Of a stretch of DNA of 64,000 nucleotides, positions 44,036 through 54,640 are shown in pieces. The notes beneath the pieces are model-generated. The model was given only the letters and a program-made list of their open reading frames with translations, was not told the DNA's origin and did no database searches. Positions within the stretch are counted from its first letter, which is position 1; each line of letters opens with the position of its first letter. The translations under genes and the position numbers were made by a program. The stretch lies in contig NZ_AP025032.1 in assembly GCF_019973775.1 (NCBI RefSeq), positions 4,904,067-4,968,066 of the forward strand, written 5' to 3'. Source of the DNA: Aureimonas sp. SA4125 (GTDB lineage Bacteria; Pseudomonadota; Alphaproteobacteria; Rhizobiales; Rhizobiaceae).

Positions 44036-45019
44036 TTAAGCGGGCGACGACATCTGAAAATCCGATGGCCTTCGGACGAGCCCTTCGCTTTCCCCGGCCG
44101 CAACAGTGCGACTGACGCCGACGCCGGTCACGGCGAAGCGCATGAAGTTGCGGAACGCCTCGGTGGCGCTGCCTAGATCGGCCTCGCGGCTCCAGGCGAG
44201 GCCGACGTCCATGCTCGGCACCTCGTCCTCGATGATGCGCGTCTCGATCCGCTGGCCCTCCAAGGACCATGGCCGGTAAATCAGTTCCGACAGGACGGTG
44301 ATCCCCATTCCGCCGGCCACCATCGACCGCACGGCCTCCACCGAGGAGGTGCGGAAGATGGTGCGCGGCTCGAGATCCGCGGCGCTCCAGTAGCGCATCG
44401 CCGTGTGTTTCGCCTCGTCGACCGTCAGCATGACATAGGGGTGCTGCGCGATGTCGGCGAGCCGCACCCGCTCGGCCGCGGTCAGGGGATGGCCCGGCGC
44501 GAGCCAGAGCCGGCGCGGCGACCGGGTGAGGATTTCGCTGGCGATCCGGGCCTCGTCGCGCAGGTTGGAGACCAGCAGCACCGCGATGTCGAGCACCCCG
44601 TCGGCCAGCGCCTGCTCCAGAACGTCGCGCGGCGCCTCGAACAGTTCCAGCGTGACGCCGGGAAAATTGGACTGGAACCGCATCTGGTGGCGCGGCAGGA
44701 AATAACCCGCAACGGTGTAGGTGACGCCGACGCGGACCTTGCCGGTGATGGCGCCGCCCGAGACATGCGGGCTGTGCACGGCCTCGGCGACCGCCGCCAG
44801 AATCTGCCGTCCCTGCGACAGGAAGCGGCTGCCCTCGAGCGTGACGGTGACGCCGGAGGGCGTGCGCTCCAGAAGCTTCGTGCCGAGCAGCGCCTCGAGC
44901 TGCTGGATGGCGGCGGTGACCGCCGACTGCGAAACATTCAGCGCGACCGCCGCCTGGCCGATCCGCCCGGCCTCGGCGGCGGCGACGAAATAGCGGATCT
45001 GCTTGAGCGAAACGGACAT
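44036..45019 (-). CDS. LysR family transcriptional regulator
   Basis: 327-aa regulator. The N-terminal winged helix is residues 1-60 (LKQIRYFVAAAEAGRIGQAA, LNVSQSAVTAAIQQLEALLG), followed by the linker and a two-lobe effector domain (GKVRVGVTYTVAGYFLP). It is divergent from the biotin-carrier gene and 79 bp upstream of pxpA on the same strand, so it is placed to control both pxp transcripts. T-N11-A boxes are found at 45056-45070 and 44052-44066. The start ATG 45019 was chosen by homology. Confidence 0.92.
   Translation of the reverse strand: MSVSLKQIRYFVAAAEAGRIGQAAVALNVSQSAVTAAIQQLEALLGTKLLERTPSGVTVTLEGSRFLSQGRQILAAVAEAVHSPHVSGGAITGKVRVGVTYTVAGYFLPRHQMRFQSNFPGVTLELFEAPRDVLEQALADGVLDIAVLLVSNLRDEARIASEILTRSPRRLWLAPGHPLTAAERVRLADIAQHPYVMLTVDEAKHTAMRYWSAADLEPRTIFRTSSVEAVRSMVAGGMGITVLSELIYRPWSLEGQRIETRIIEDEVPSMDVGLAWSREADLGSATEAFRNFMRFAVTGVGVSRTVAAGESEGLVRRPSDFQMSSPA
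44052..44066. promoter_or_regulatory. Second candidate LysR box upstream of pxpA
   Basis: ATCTGAAAATCCGAT has ATC...GAT symmetry with T-N11-A. It shares the run TCCGATGGCCT, in the same orientation, with the box in the lysR-accB gap. It lies inside the 3' end of lysR, about 90 bp before the pxpA start. Confidence 0.45.
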
Positions 45020-45055
45020 GGTGCGTCTCCCTGGCGAAGGGTCTGACCGCACCAT

Positions 45056-45070
45056 ATCGAATTTTCCGAT
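45056..45070. promoter_or_regulatory. Candidate LysR box in the lysR/biotin-carrier divergent gap
   Basis: ATCGAATTTTCCGAT is an ATCG-N7-CGAT inverted repeat containing T-N11-A, in the 138-bp gap between divergent lysR and the biotin-carrier gene, followed by GGCCT as in the second box. Confidence 0.55.
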
Positions 45071-45157
45071 GGCCTGGATTTTAATTTGCGATTTTACCGC
45101 CTGCCCGAGTTTTGCAAGTCTCTTCGGAGTGTCGACGCAACCAGGATCCGGCCCAGC

Positions 45158-45400
45158 ATGACCGTCAAGACCATTCAGGCCCCCCTCCCGGGCACCTTCT
45201 ACCGCTCGGCTTCGCCCGGCGAGCCCGTGTTCAAGACCGAGGGCGACGCCGTCGCGGTCGGCGACACGATCGGGCTGATCGAGGTGATGAAGTCCTTCAC
45301 CCCGGTCGTCGCCGAAGAGGCCGGCACGCTGAAGGCCTTCCATGTCGACAACGAGGACGCGGTGATGGCGGGCCAGCCGCTCTACGACCTCGACGCCTGA
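45158..45400 (+). CDS. Biotin carboxyl carrier protein (AccB-like, urea-carboxylase-type system)
   Basis: 80-aa stand-alone biotinyl domain. The biotin attachment Lys is K45 in IEVMKSF (canonical E/A-M-K-M becomes V-M-K-S), flanked by beta strands TIQAPLPGTFYRS and EAGTLKAFHVDNEDAV. It is about half the size of fatty-acid AccB and lacks the proline/alanine linker, and it is followed 5 bp later by a biotin carboxylase and then by pxpB/pxpC, so it is not the housekeeping acetyl-CoA carboxylase carrier. It probably shuttles carboxybiotin to the AHS1/AHS2 proteins encoded downstream. Confidence 0.87.
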   Translation: MTVKTIQAPLPGTFYRSASPGEPVFKTEGDAVAVGDTIGLIEVMKSFTPVVAEEAGTLKAFHVDNEDAVMAGQPLYDLDA

Positions 45401-45404
45401 GACG

Positions 45405-46796
45405 ATGGCGATCTCCAAGGTCTTCGTCGCCAATCGCGGCGAGATCGCCGTCCGCATCATCCGCGCCGCCCGCGAGCTCGGCCTTGCCACCGTCCAGGCG
45501 GTGAGCGCGGTGGACGGCGCGATGCTGGCCGCCCGGCTCGCCGACGAGACGATGCCGGTCGGCCCGGCGCATGCGACGAAATCCTATCTGAACAAGGCGG
45601 TCATGGTGCAGGCTGCGATCGACAGCGGCTGCGATGCGGTGCATCCCGGCTACGGCTTTCTGTCGGAGAATGCCGAGTTCGCCGAGATGGTGGAGGCGGC
45701 CGGCCTCGTCTTCATCGGCCCGCGGCCGGAGACGATCCGCAAGATGGGCGACAAGGCCCGCGCCCGGCAGGAAGCGATGGAAGCCGGCGTGCCGACGGTA
45801 CCGGGCAGCGACGGCGTGGTGGAGAGCGTCGAGGTGGCGATCCTCGCCGCCCGCGACATCGGCTACCCCGTGATGATCAAGGCTTCGGCCGGCGGCGGCG
45901 GGCGCGGCATCCGTGTCGCCCGCGACGAGACCGAGCTCGCGGCCCTGATCCCGCAGGCGAGCGGCGAGGCGAAGGCCGCCTTCGGCAACGGCGGGCTCTA
46001 TCTCGAGCGCTTCATCGCCAAGGCGCGGCATGTCGAGGTGCAGATTCTGGGCGACGGCACCCGCGCCATCCACCTGTTCGAGCGCGAATGCTCGCTGCAG
46101 CGCCGCCGCCAGAAGGTCTGGGAGGAGGCTCCCGCCGCCTGCCTCAGGCCCGACCAGCGCGACGCGCTGTGCACATCGGCTGTGCGCCTCGCCGAGCGGG
46201 TCGGCTATCGCGGCGCCGGGACGCTCGAATATCTTTTCGACGAGACCACCGGCGAGTTCTTCTTCATCGAGATGAACACCCGCATCCAGGTCGAGCATCC
46301 CGTCACCGAGATGGTCACCGGCATCGACCTTGTTCGCTGGATGATCCGCATCGCCCATGGCGAGGCGCTGACGATCCGGCAGGAGGACGTGCACCTGCGC
46401 GGTCATGCCGTGGAGGCGCGGATCTGCGCCGAGGATCCGGCGCTCGACTTCCGCCCGGCCCCCGGCACCGTCATCGCGCTGGAAATTCCCGGCGGCATGG
46501 GCGTGCGCTTCGACACCCTCCTCTATCCCGGCTATGCCGTGCCGCCCTTCTACGATTCCCTCCTCGGCAAGCTCGTCGTCCATGACGAGACGCGCGACGC
46601 CGCCATCACCCGGATGGCCCGGGCCCTGACGGAGCTGCGCGTCGAGGGTCTGCCGACCACGACGCCGCTGCACGTGGCGCTGGCCGCCGATCCGCAGGTG
46701 CGGGCCGGGAATTTCCACACCCGCTGGCTGGAGGATTGGCTCACCGCCCATCCCCTCGGCTCTCCCTCATCTCCCGAAGCGGAAACCAGCCGATGA
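45405..46796 (+). CDS. Biotin carboxylase (AccC-like) of a dedicated carboxylase
   Basis: 463-aa ATP-grasp enzyme that carboxylates biotin with bicarbonate. Visible are the N-terminal VFVANRGEIAVRIIRAA, VHPGYGFLSENAEFAE, the glycine-rich ATP loop SAGGGGRGIR (near 166), the HVEVQILGDG strand and the catalytic EMNTRIQVEHPVTE. It lies in an operon with a biotin carrier, pxpB and pxpC. These four proteins together equal the domains of urea carboxylase. The start ATG 45405 is 5 bp after the carrier stop, and its own stop overlaps pxpB (ATGA). Confidence 0.92.
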   Translation: MAISKVFVANRGEIAVRIIRAARELGLATVQAVSAVDGAMLAARLADETMPVGPAHATKSYLNKAVMVQAAIDSGCDAVHPGYGFLSENAEFAEMVEAAGLVFIGPRPETIRKMGDKARARQEAMEAGVPTVPGSDGVVESVEVAILAARDIGYPVMIKASAGGGGRGIRVARDETELAALIPQASGEAKAAFGNGGLYLERFIAKARHVEVQILGDGTRAIHLFERECSLQRRRQKVWEEAPAACLRPDQRDALCTSAVRLAERVGYRGAGTLEYLFDETTGEFFFIEMNTRIQVEHPVTEMVTGIDLVRWMIRIAHGEALTIRQEDVHLRGHAVEARICAEDPALDFRPAPGTVIALEIPGGMGVRFDTLLYPGYAVPPFYDSLLGKLVVHDETRDAAITRMARALTELRVEGLPTTTPLHVALAADPQVRAGNFHTRWLEDWLTAHPLGSPSSPEAETSR

Positions 46797-47662
46797 CGAC
46801 ACGCTATTCCTTCGGCGGCGACGAGCACATCTTCGTCGAGGTGGACGAGGAAATGTCGCTCGAGGCCTTCTTCAAGAGCCTCTCGATGACCAATGCCGTG
46901 CGCGACAGCGGCATTGCCGGCATCACCGAGATCTGCCCGGCCAACGCCTCGTTCCAGATCAAGTTCGATCCCGACGTGATCGCGCCGGAGGCGCTGATGG
47001 AGAGGCTGAAGGACTTCGAAGCGGCGGCGGAGAGCGCGGACAAGACGATCGAGACCCGGATCATCGAGATCCCCGTCCTCTACAACGACCCCTGGACGCA
47101 CGAGACCCTGATGCGGTTTCGCGAGCGGCATCAGGACCCGGACTCGACCGATCTTGAATATGGCGCCCGGATCAATGGCTACGACAGCGTCGAGGCATTC
47201 ATATCGGCGCATGCGGGCGCGCCGTGGTTCGTCTCGATGGTCGGCTTCGTCGCCGGCCTGCCGTTCATCTACCAGCTGGTGGAGCGCTCGAAGCAGATCG
47301 AGGTGCCGAAATACCTGCGTCCCCGCACCGACACGCCAAAACTGACGGTCGGTCATGGCGGCTGCTTCGGCTGTATCTATTCGGTGCGCGGCGCCGGCGG
47401 CTACCAGATGTTCGGGGTGACGCCGATGCCGATCTACGATCCGAAGGGGGAGATCAGCTATCTCAAGGAGCTGATGATCTTCCGACCCGGCGACATCATC
47501 AAGTTCAAGCCGATCGACCGCGCCGCCTACGATGCCGCGGTGGAAGCCGTGGAGGCCGGCCGCTTCGAACCAAGGATCGTCCCCGTCCGCTTCTCCCTCG
47601 ACGCCTTCACCGCCGATCCCGAAGGCACCAACGCCAAGCTCCTGGAGGCCCTGGATGGCTGA
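46793..47662 (+). CDS. pxpB: 5-oxoprolinase subunit B / carboxyltransferase AHS1 domain protein (KipI family)
   Basis: 289-aa cyclophilin-like AHS1 protein. Family marks are the N-terminal SFGGDEHIFVEVDEEMS, IPVLYNDPWTHETL and the late RGAGGYQMFGVTPMPIYD with the GDIIKFKPI strand. It is about 60-70 residues longer than enterobacterial PxpB, and closer in length to the AHS1-type part of urea carboxylase. Besides forming 5-oxoprolinase with PxpA and PxpC, AHS1/AHS2 domains form the carboxyltransferase site of urea carboxylase, which suits the biotin genes upstream. Eight-base overlap with pxpC. Confidence 0.88.
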   Translation: MTTRYSFGGDEHIFVEVDEEMSLEAFFKSLSMTNAVRDSGIAGITEICPANASFQIKFDPDVIAPEALMERLKDFEAAAESADKTIETRIIEIPVLYNDPWTHETLMRFRERHQDPDSTDLEYGARINGYDSVEAFISAHAGAPWFVSMVGFVAGLPFIYQLVERSKQIEVPKYLRPRTDTPKLTVGHGGCFGCIYSVRGAGGYQMFGVTPMPIYDPKGEISYLKELMIFRPGDIIKFKPIDRAAYDAAVEAVEAGRFEPRIVPVRFSLDAFTADPEGTNAKLLEALDG

Positions 47663-48647
47663 TGTCAGCATGTTCGATGTCGTCAAGCCGGGCCTCGCCA
47701 CGACGGTGCAGGACCTCGGCCGTCCCGGCTACTACCATCTCGGCCTGCCGATCTCCGGCGCGATGGACCGCTTCGCGCTGATCGCCGCCAACCGCCTCGT
47801 CGGCAACGAGGACGGGGCCGCCGGGCTCGAGGCGGTGTTCCTCGGGCCGGAGCTGCGTTTTGCCAGCGACGCGCTCGTCGCGGTCACCGGCGCCGACCTG
47901 CCGCCCAAGGTCGACGGCGTCGAGCAGCCCGGCTGGACAGCGTTCAAGGTCGCAGCGGGCCAGGTTCTGTCCTTCGGTTTCCTGAAGGGCGGCGCCCGCG
48001 CCTACATCGCCGTCGCCGGCGGCATCGACGTGCCGGCGGTGCTCGGATCGCGCTCGACCTACGCGCTCGGCGCGCTTGGCGGCTTCGAGGGACGTGCCCT
48101 GAAGGCGGGTGATCAGGTCAAGCTCGGCACGCCGACCGGACCGGGCCGCGAAGGCATTGCTCTCGCAGCGGACATCCGCCGCGCTGTCAGCGCGACGGGA
48201 ACCACCGTGCGCGTCCTGCCAGGGCTCTACTGGCACCGCCTCACCGAGGGCGCGCAGGCGACCTTCTTCGAGGACAGCTGGAAGGTCGCGCCCGAGGCCG
48301 ACCGCATCGGCTACCGCTTCCGCGGCGGCCAGAAGCTCGACTTCGTGCCGCGCGAGCAGCCCTTCGGCGCCGGCTCCGATCCCTCCAACATCGTCGACAG
48401 CTGCTATCCCTACGGCTCCATCCAGGTGCCGGGCGGCACCGAGCCGATCATCCTCCACCGCGACGCCGTCTCCGGCGGCGGATATTTCATGCTCGGCACG
48501 GTGATCTCGGCCGACATGGACCTGATCGGTCAGCTGCAGCCGCACCAGAGCGTGCGATTCGAATCCGTCGACATGGCGCAGGCGCTGGCGGCCCGCCAGG
48601 AAGAGAAGGCCCGGCTTTCCCGTCTCGAAACGGCGCTGGCGGACTGA
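47655..48647 (+). CDS. pxpC: 5-oxoprolinase subunit C / carboxyltransferase AHS2 domain protein (KipA family)
   Basis: 330-aa AHS2 protein. The family pattern is VVKPGLATTVQDLGRPGYYH at the N-terminus, AMDRFALIAANRLVGN, RAYIAVAGGIDVPAVLGSRST and the ATP-site-like region DRIGYRFRGG with GSIQVPGG. It is the partner of PxpB. The start ATG 47655 lies inside the end of pxpB. It is the last intact gene of the operon; 33 bp after the stop begins a pxpA relic, showing that pxpA once followed here. Confidence 0.9.
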   Translation: MADVSMFDVVKPGLATTVQDLGRPGYYHLGLPISGAMDRFALIAANRLVGNEDGAAGLEAVFLGPELRFASDALVAVTGADLPPKVDGVEQPGWTAFKVAAGQVLSFGFLKGGARAYIAVAGGIDVPAVLGSRSTYALGALGGFEGRALKAGDQVKLGTPTGPGREGIALAADIRRAVSATGTTVRVLPGLYWHRLTEGAQATFFEDSWKVAPEADRIGYRFRGGQKLDFVPREQPFGAGSDPSNIVDSCYPYGSIQVPGGTEPIILHRDAVSGGGYFMLGTVISADMDLIGQLQPHQSVRFESVDMAQALAARQEEKARLSRLETALAD

Positions 48648-48680
48648 GGCAGGGACGGGAGAGGCTCCAAAGGGAGGCCG

Positions 48681-48764
48681 ACCATCCGCTTCGACATGGG
48701 CGAGGGTTTCAGCCTCCAAAACTTCGGCGACGACGAAAGAGCCATGCCTTTCGTGCCGCCATGA
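48681..48764 (+). pseudogene. N-terminal relic of a second pxpA (LamB/YcsF) gene
   Basis: The 27 codons before TGA read TIRFDMGEGFSLQNFGDDER then AMPFVPP. They align without gaps to residues 4-30 of the intact PxpA at 43231-43956 (TINCDMGEGFSLYRCGDD, then a Met-Pro pair), sharing the DMGEGFSL and GDD blocks. AAGGGAGG lies just upstream, but there is no ATG at the expected place. Nothing recognisable follows until gyrB. The ancestral order was therefore carrier - carboxylase - pxpB - pxpC - pxpA, and this copy was lost by deletion. Confidence 0.75.
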
Positions 48765-48807
48765 TCCGGACTTGCGCCACCGTCCGCCCACACCGCCACA
48801 GCAGGTA

Positions 48808-51381
<2,574 letters not shown>

Positions 51382-51453
51382 TCAGCGATCCCGGCGGAAC
51401 CGCCGGTTCGGCGTCTGGTTGCTGTGTCAGTTCACAGTCTCCGGGAGATCGTC

Positions 51454-51753
51454 ATGCATCGCCTTGCTCCACTTCTCGTCCTGTCCCTTCTCGCTGGCTG
51501 TACCAGCGGCGGCACCGACGGCACGCGCTATCCCTCTGCCTCGCCGATCTACGGGGCGCGTGTTTCCGCCAATCCCGAGGCGCGCGGCAGCGAAGCCTTC
51601 TGCCGCACCTATGCCCGCCAGACCGCGGGGAACCAGTATGAAGGGAGCCGCGATTCGGGCGAAGGCTTCAGTTCGAACGCTGCGGCACGTCGCCAGGCGG
51701 AGCTGGCCGGCGAACGCGCCTACCGCCGCTGCCTTTCCGGTCGCCGCAACTGA
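51454..51753 (+). CDS. Small putative lipoprotein
   Basis: 99-aa protein with a lipoprotein signal peptide: hydrophobic LAPLLVLSLLAGC with the lipobox Cys at about residue 16. The mature part is short, polar and has two further Cys (EAFCRTYARQTAGNQ and AYRRCLSGRRN at the C-terminus). The ribosome binding site is GGGAG at 51443-51447. Similar small exported proteins in Rhizobiales are uncharacterised. It is in the same direction as the P450 gene, with an 80-bp gap. Confidence 0.7.
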   Translation: MHRLAPLLVLSLLAGCTSGGTDGTRYPSASPIYGARVSANPEARGSEAFCRTYARQTAGNQYEGSRDSGEGFSSNAAARRQAELAGERAYRRCLSGRRN

Positions 51754-51832
51754 ATCGGCATTGTGTGCCGGCGCGGGGGGCAATGGGCGTGGTCCTGCCC
51801 ATATCGGGGTGAGTTGAGAGGAAAACCCGCTT

Positions 51833-53200
51833 ATGGATACCCGCCCCCTGCCGTTTCGTGCCCCGGCACCGATACCTCCGGAAAAGACGCTGAGCTTTGC
51901 CCGCTTCGTCTACACCGCCGCGCGCAACCCGCTGCGGATCTGGGCAGAGCGCGCCTATCGCGAGCCGCATGTCCGTTCCGACTGGCTGAAAACGCCGACC
52001 ATCATCGTCAACGATCCCGCCGCGATCCGCTACCTCATGGTGGAGAATGCCGGCAACTACGTCATGCAGCCGCTGCGCCAGCGCATCCTGAGGCCCATGC
52101 TGCGCGACGGGTTGCTCACCGCCGAGGGCGAACTCTGGCGCCGGACCCGCCGGGCGCTCGCGCCGGTGTTCACGCCCAGGAACATCCAGGGGTTCGCGCC
52201 GATCATGCAGCGCCGGACGGCGCTCTTCGCCGAGAGGCTGGCGGCCTTGCCCGATGGACGCGCCGAGATCGCCCACCAGATGACGCTCCTCACCTACGAC
52301 ATCCTGCAGGCGACGCTTTTCACGGACGACATCGCCAGCCCACCGGAGGAGTTTGCCCGCTCCATGGAGGGCTTTCTCGGCCGGATGGGGCGGGTCGATC
52401 CGCTCGATCTCCTCGACGCGCCGGCCTTCCTGCCGCGCATCGCCCGGATCATGGCCGGACGCTCCCAGGCCTATTTCCGCAAGCTGATCGGGGCGACCAT
52501 CGACCGCCGCCAGGCACTCGTCGCCAGCGACCCCGGCGCTGCCCCGCGCGATTTCCTGACGCTTCTGCTGGAGGCCGAGGGGCTCTCGCGGTCGGAGATC
52601 GAGGACAACATCATCACCTTCATCGGGGCCGGCCACGAGACCACGGCGCGGGCGCTCGGCTGGACGCTCTATCTCCTCAGCCAGGCGCCGGAGGAGCGGG
52701 CAAAGGTCGAGGCCGAGCTCGACGCGCTGCTGCCGGGGCTGGAGGGCGAACCCGCCGGCTGGGTCGACCGGCTGGTCTATACAAGGGCCGCCTTCGAGGA
52801 GGCGATGCGCCTCTATCCGCCGGCTCCCTCTCTGAACCGCACGGCGGTCGCAGACGACCGCTTCGGCGACCTCGAAATTCCCGCCGGCGCCTCGGTGCTG
52901 GTCCTGCCCTGGCTGGTCCACCGGCATGAGAGCCTGTGGAAGAACCCCGCCTGCTTCCTGCCGGAGCGCTTCCTGCCGGAGAGCCGGGCATCGATCGACC
53001 GCTACCAGTACCTGCCCTTCGGCATCGGCCCGCGCGTCTGCATCGGCCAGAGCTTTGCCATGCAGGAGGGCGTGATCCTGCTCGCCGAACTGATGCGGCA
53101 CCTGCGTTTCGACTTCGTCGGGACGCGGCATCCTGTTCCGGTGCAGAAGATCACCGTCCAACCCGATCGGGGATTTCCGATGCGGGTATCCCGCAGATAG
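51833..53200 (+). CDS. Cytochrome P450
   Basis: 455-aa soluble P450 without an N-terminal membrane anchor. Diagnostic motifs are the I-helix FIGAGHETTARAL (oxygen activation), the K-helix ExxR in FEEAMRLYPP, and the haem loop FGIGPRVCIG with Cys 403 as proximal ligand. The overall sequence style (EGELWRRTRRALAPVF, LLTYDILQATLF) recalls bacterial CYP relatives of the eukaryotic-like fatty-acid hydroxylase clans. No ferredoxin or reductase gene is adjacent. The substrate is unknown. Confidence 0.93.
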   Translation: MDTRPLPFRAPAPIPPEKTLSFARFVYTAARNPLRIWAERAYREPHVRSDWLKTPTIIVNDPAAIRYLMVENAGNYVMQPLRQRILRPMLRDGLLTAEGELWRRTRRALAPVFTPRNIQGFAPIMQRRTALFAERLAALPDGRAEIAHQMTLLTYDILQATLFTDDIASPPEEFARSMEGFLGRMGRVDPLDLLDAPAFLPRIARIMAGRSQAYFRKLIGATIDRRQALVASDPGAAPRDFLTLLLEAEGLSRSEIEDNIITFIGAGHETTARALGWTLYLLSQAPEERAKVEAELDALLPGLEGEPAGWVDRLVYTRAAFEEAMRLYPPAPSLNRTAVADDRFGDLEIPAGASVLVLPWLVHRHESLWKNPACFLPERFLPESRASIDRYQYLPFGIGPRVCIGQSFAMQEGVILLAELMRHLRFDFVGTRHPVPVQKITVQPDRGFPMRVSRR

Positions 53201-53294
53201 CCGCGTTTCTGCTGTGGCGCCCGCACAAGACCATCGCCGGCGTGGCGGGTGGGGCTGCGGGCACCCGGCTTCGGCAAGAAGCGCTCGCAGCGCG

Positions 53295-54320
53295 TCAGAT
53301 CGACGGCGCGCCTTTGGGGGGCTCCACCGGCTCGTCGTCGACAAGGCCCTCGAACAGCGCCGTCGACAGGTAGCGTTCGGCAAAGGAGGGGATGATGACG
53401 ACGATGTTCTTGCCCTCGTTCTCCGGCCGAAGACCGACCTTGATGGCGGCGGCGAGCGCGGCGCCGGACGAGATCCCGACCGGCACGCCCTCGAGCCGGG
53501 CGACGAGACGGGCATAGTCGAAGGCCGTGTCGTTGCCGACCGTCACCACTTCGTCGTAGATGCCGCGGTCGAGGATGGCGGGCGCAAAGCCTGCACCGAT
53601 GCCCTGGATCTTGTGCGGTCCCGGCGTGCCGCCCGACAGGATGGGCGAGGCCTCCGGCTCGACGGCGATGATCTGGAGCTGGGGGTTGCGGGCCTTCAGG
53701 ACCTGGCCGGCCCCGGTGATCGTGCCGCCGGTGCCGATGCCGGAAACGAAGATGTCGACCTTGCCGTCCGTATCGTTCCAGATTTCCTCGGCGGTCGTCA
53801 CGCGGTGGATCTCGGGATTGGCGGCGTTCTCGAACTGCTGCGGGATGACGGCGTTCGGAATGCTCTTCTGGAGCTCTTCGGCCTTGGCGATGGCGCCCTT
53901 CATGCCCTTGGCACCCTCGGTGAGCACGAGTTCCGCACCCAGCAGGCGCAGCATCTTGCGCCGCTCGACCGACATCGTCTCGGGCATCGTCAGGATCAGC
54001 TGATAGCCTTTGGAGGCGGCGGCAAACGCCAGGCCGATGCCGGTATTGCCCGAAGTCGGCTCGATCAGCGTGGTCTTGCCCGGAGTGATCGTGCCCGAGG
54101 CCTCCAGCGCCTCGATCATCGCCACGCCGATCCGGTCCTTGACGCTCGACGTCGGGTTGAAGAATTCGAGCTTGGCAAGGAGGTTCGCCTTGACGCCCTT
54201 TTCGCGGGCCAGCTTGTCGAGCCGGACGATCGGCGTGTCACCGATCGTGTCGACGATGGAGTCGTAGATCCTGCCGCGACCGTGCGTGCGGGCCTTGCCC
54301 TCGTTCACTGCCTTGTCCAT
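53295..54320 (-). CDS. cysK: Cysteine synthase A (O-acetylserine sulfhydrylase)
   Basis: 341-aa PLP enzyme that makes cysteine from O-acetylserine and sulfide. The PLP Lys is K61 in [11 protein letters not shown], the substrate loop is [12 protein letters not shown], the phosphate cup is [12 protein letters not shown] and the late [11 protein letters not shown] is conserved. The start ATG 54320 follows CAGGAGCG. An 18-residue basic N-terminal extension precedes the conserved core. It is convergent with the P450 gene and divergent from the GGDEF gene, hence a single-gene unit. Confidence 0.95.
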   Translation of the reverse strand: MDKAVNEGKARTHGRGRIYDSIVDTIGDTPIVRLDKLAREKGVKANLLAKLEFFNPTSSVKDRIGVAMIEALEASGTITPGKTTLIEPTSGNTGIGLAFAAASKGYQLILTMPETMSVERRKMLRLLGAELVLTEGAKGMKGAIAKAEELQKSIPNAVIPQQFENAANPEIHRVTTAEEIWNDTDGKVDIFVSGIGTGGTITGAGQVLKARNPQLQIIAVEPEASPILSGGTPGPHKIQGIGAGFAPAILDRGIYDEVVTVGNDTAFDYARLVARLEGVPVGISSGAALAAAIKVGLRPENEGKNIVVIIPSFAERYLSTALFEGLVDDEPVEPPKGAPSI

Positions 54321-54640
54321 CGATATCGCTCCTGTTGGAATGGACGGAAGGAATCTCGGGCCGATGCGACCCGGTACGCCAAACTCCCGCTTCGACCCGA
54401 TACAATAGGCTAAACCAGGCCATTCGCGAGAGCCAAGCCGTCCGCCTGCACGCGAAAAGGCGAAAGTTCTTTTCCTGGAACGGCCAGATGGCGGCATTGC
54501 GGTTCGCTGAAGGGCGCAATGCCGCCGGTGTTCCTGTCTGGAAAACGCGGCGCATCTGGCGAGAATACAGCCTTTCCGACGACGCCGCGGTCGAAGGGCG
54601 CAGAGGCTGAACGCCCCCCGCGCCCTGCCGCGGACACCTA
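54321..54640. other. 320-bp divergent spacer with a perfect 12-bp inverted repeat
   Basis: Between cysK and the GGDEF gene. It holds GGCGGCATTGCG (54490-54501) and CGCAATGCCGCC (54515-54526), an exact inverted repeat around a 13-base loop, without a T-run. No gene is seen. It could be an operator, or an RNA structure in one of the leaders. Confidence 0.6.

Noticed and set aside
45158..46796. Housekeeping acetyl-CoA carboxylase accB-accC
   Set aside because: The carrier is only 80 aa, lacks the usual linker, has VMKS instead of AMKM-like sequence, and the operon continues into pxpB and pxpC.
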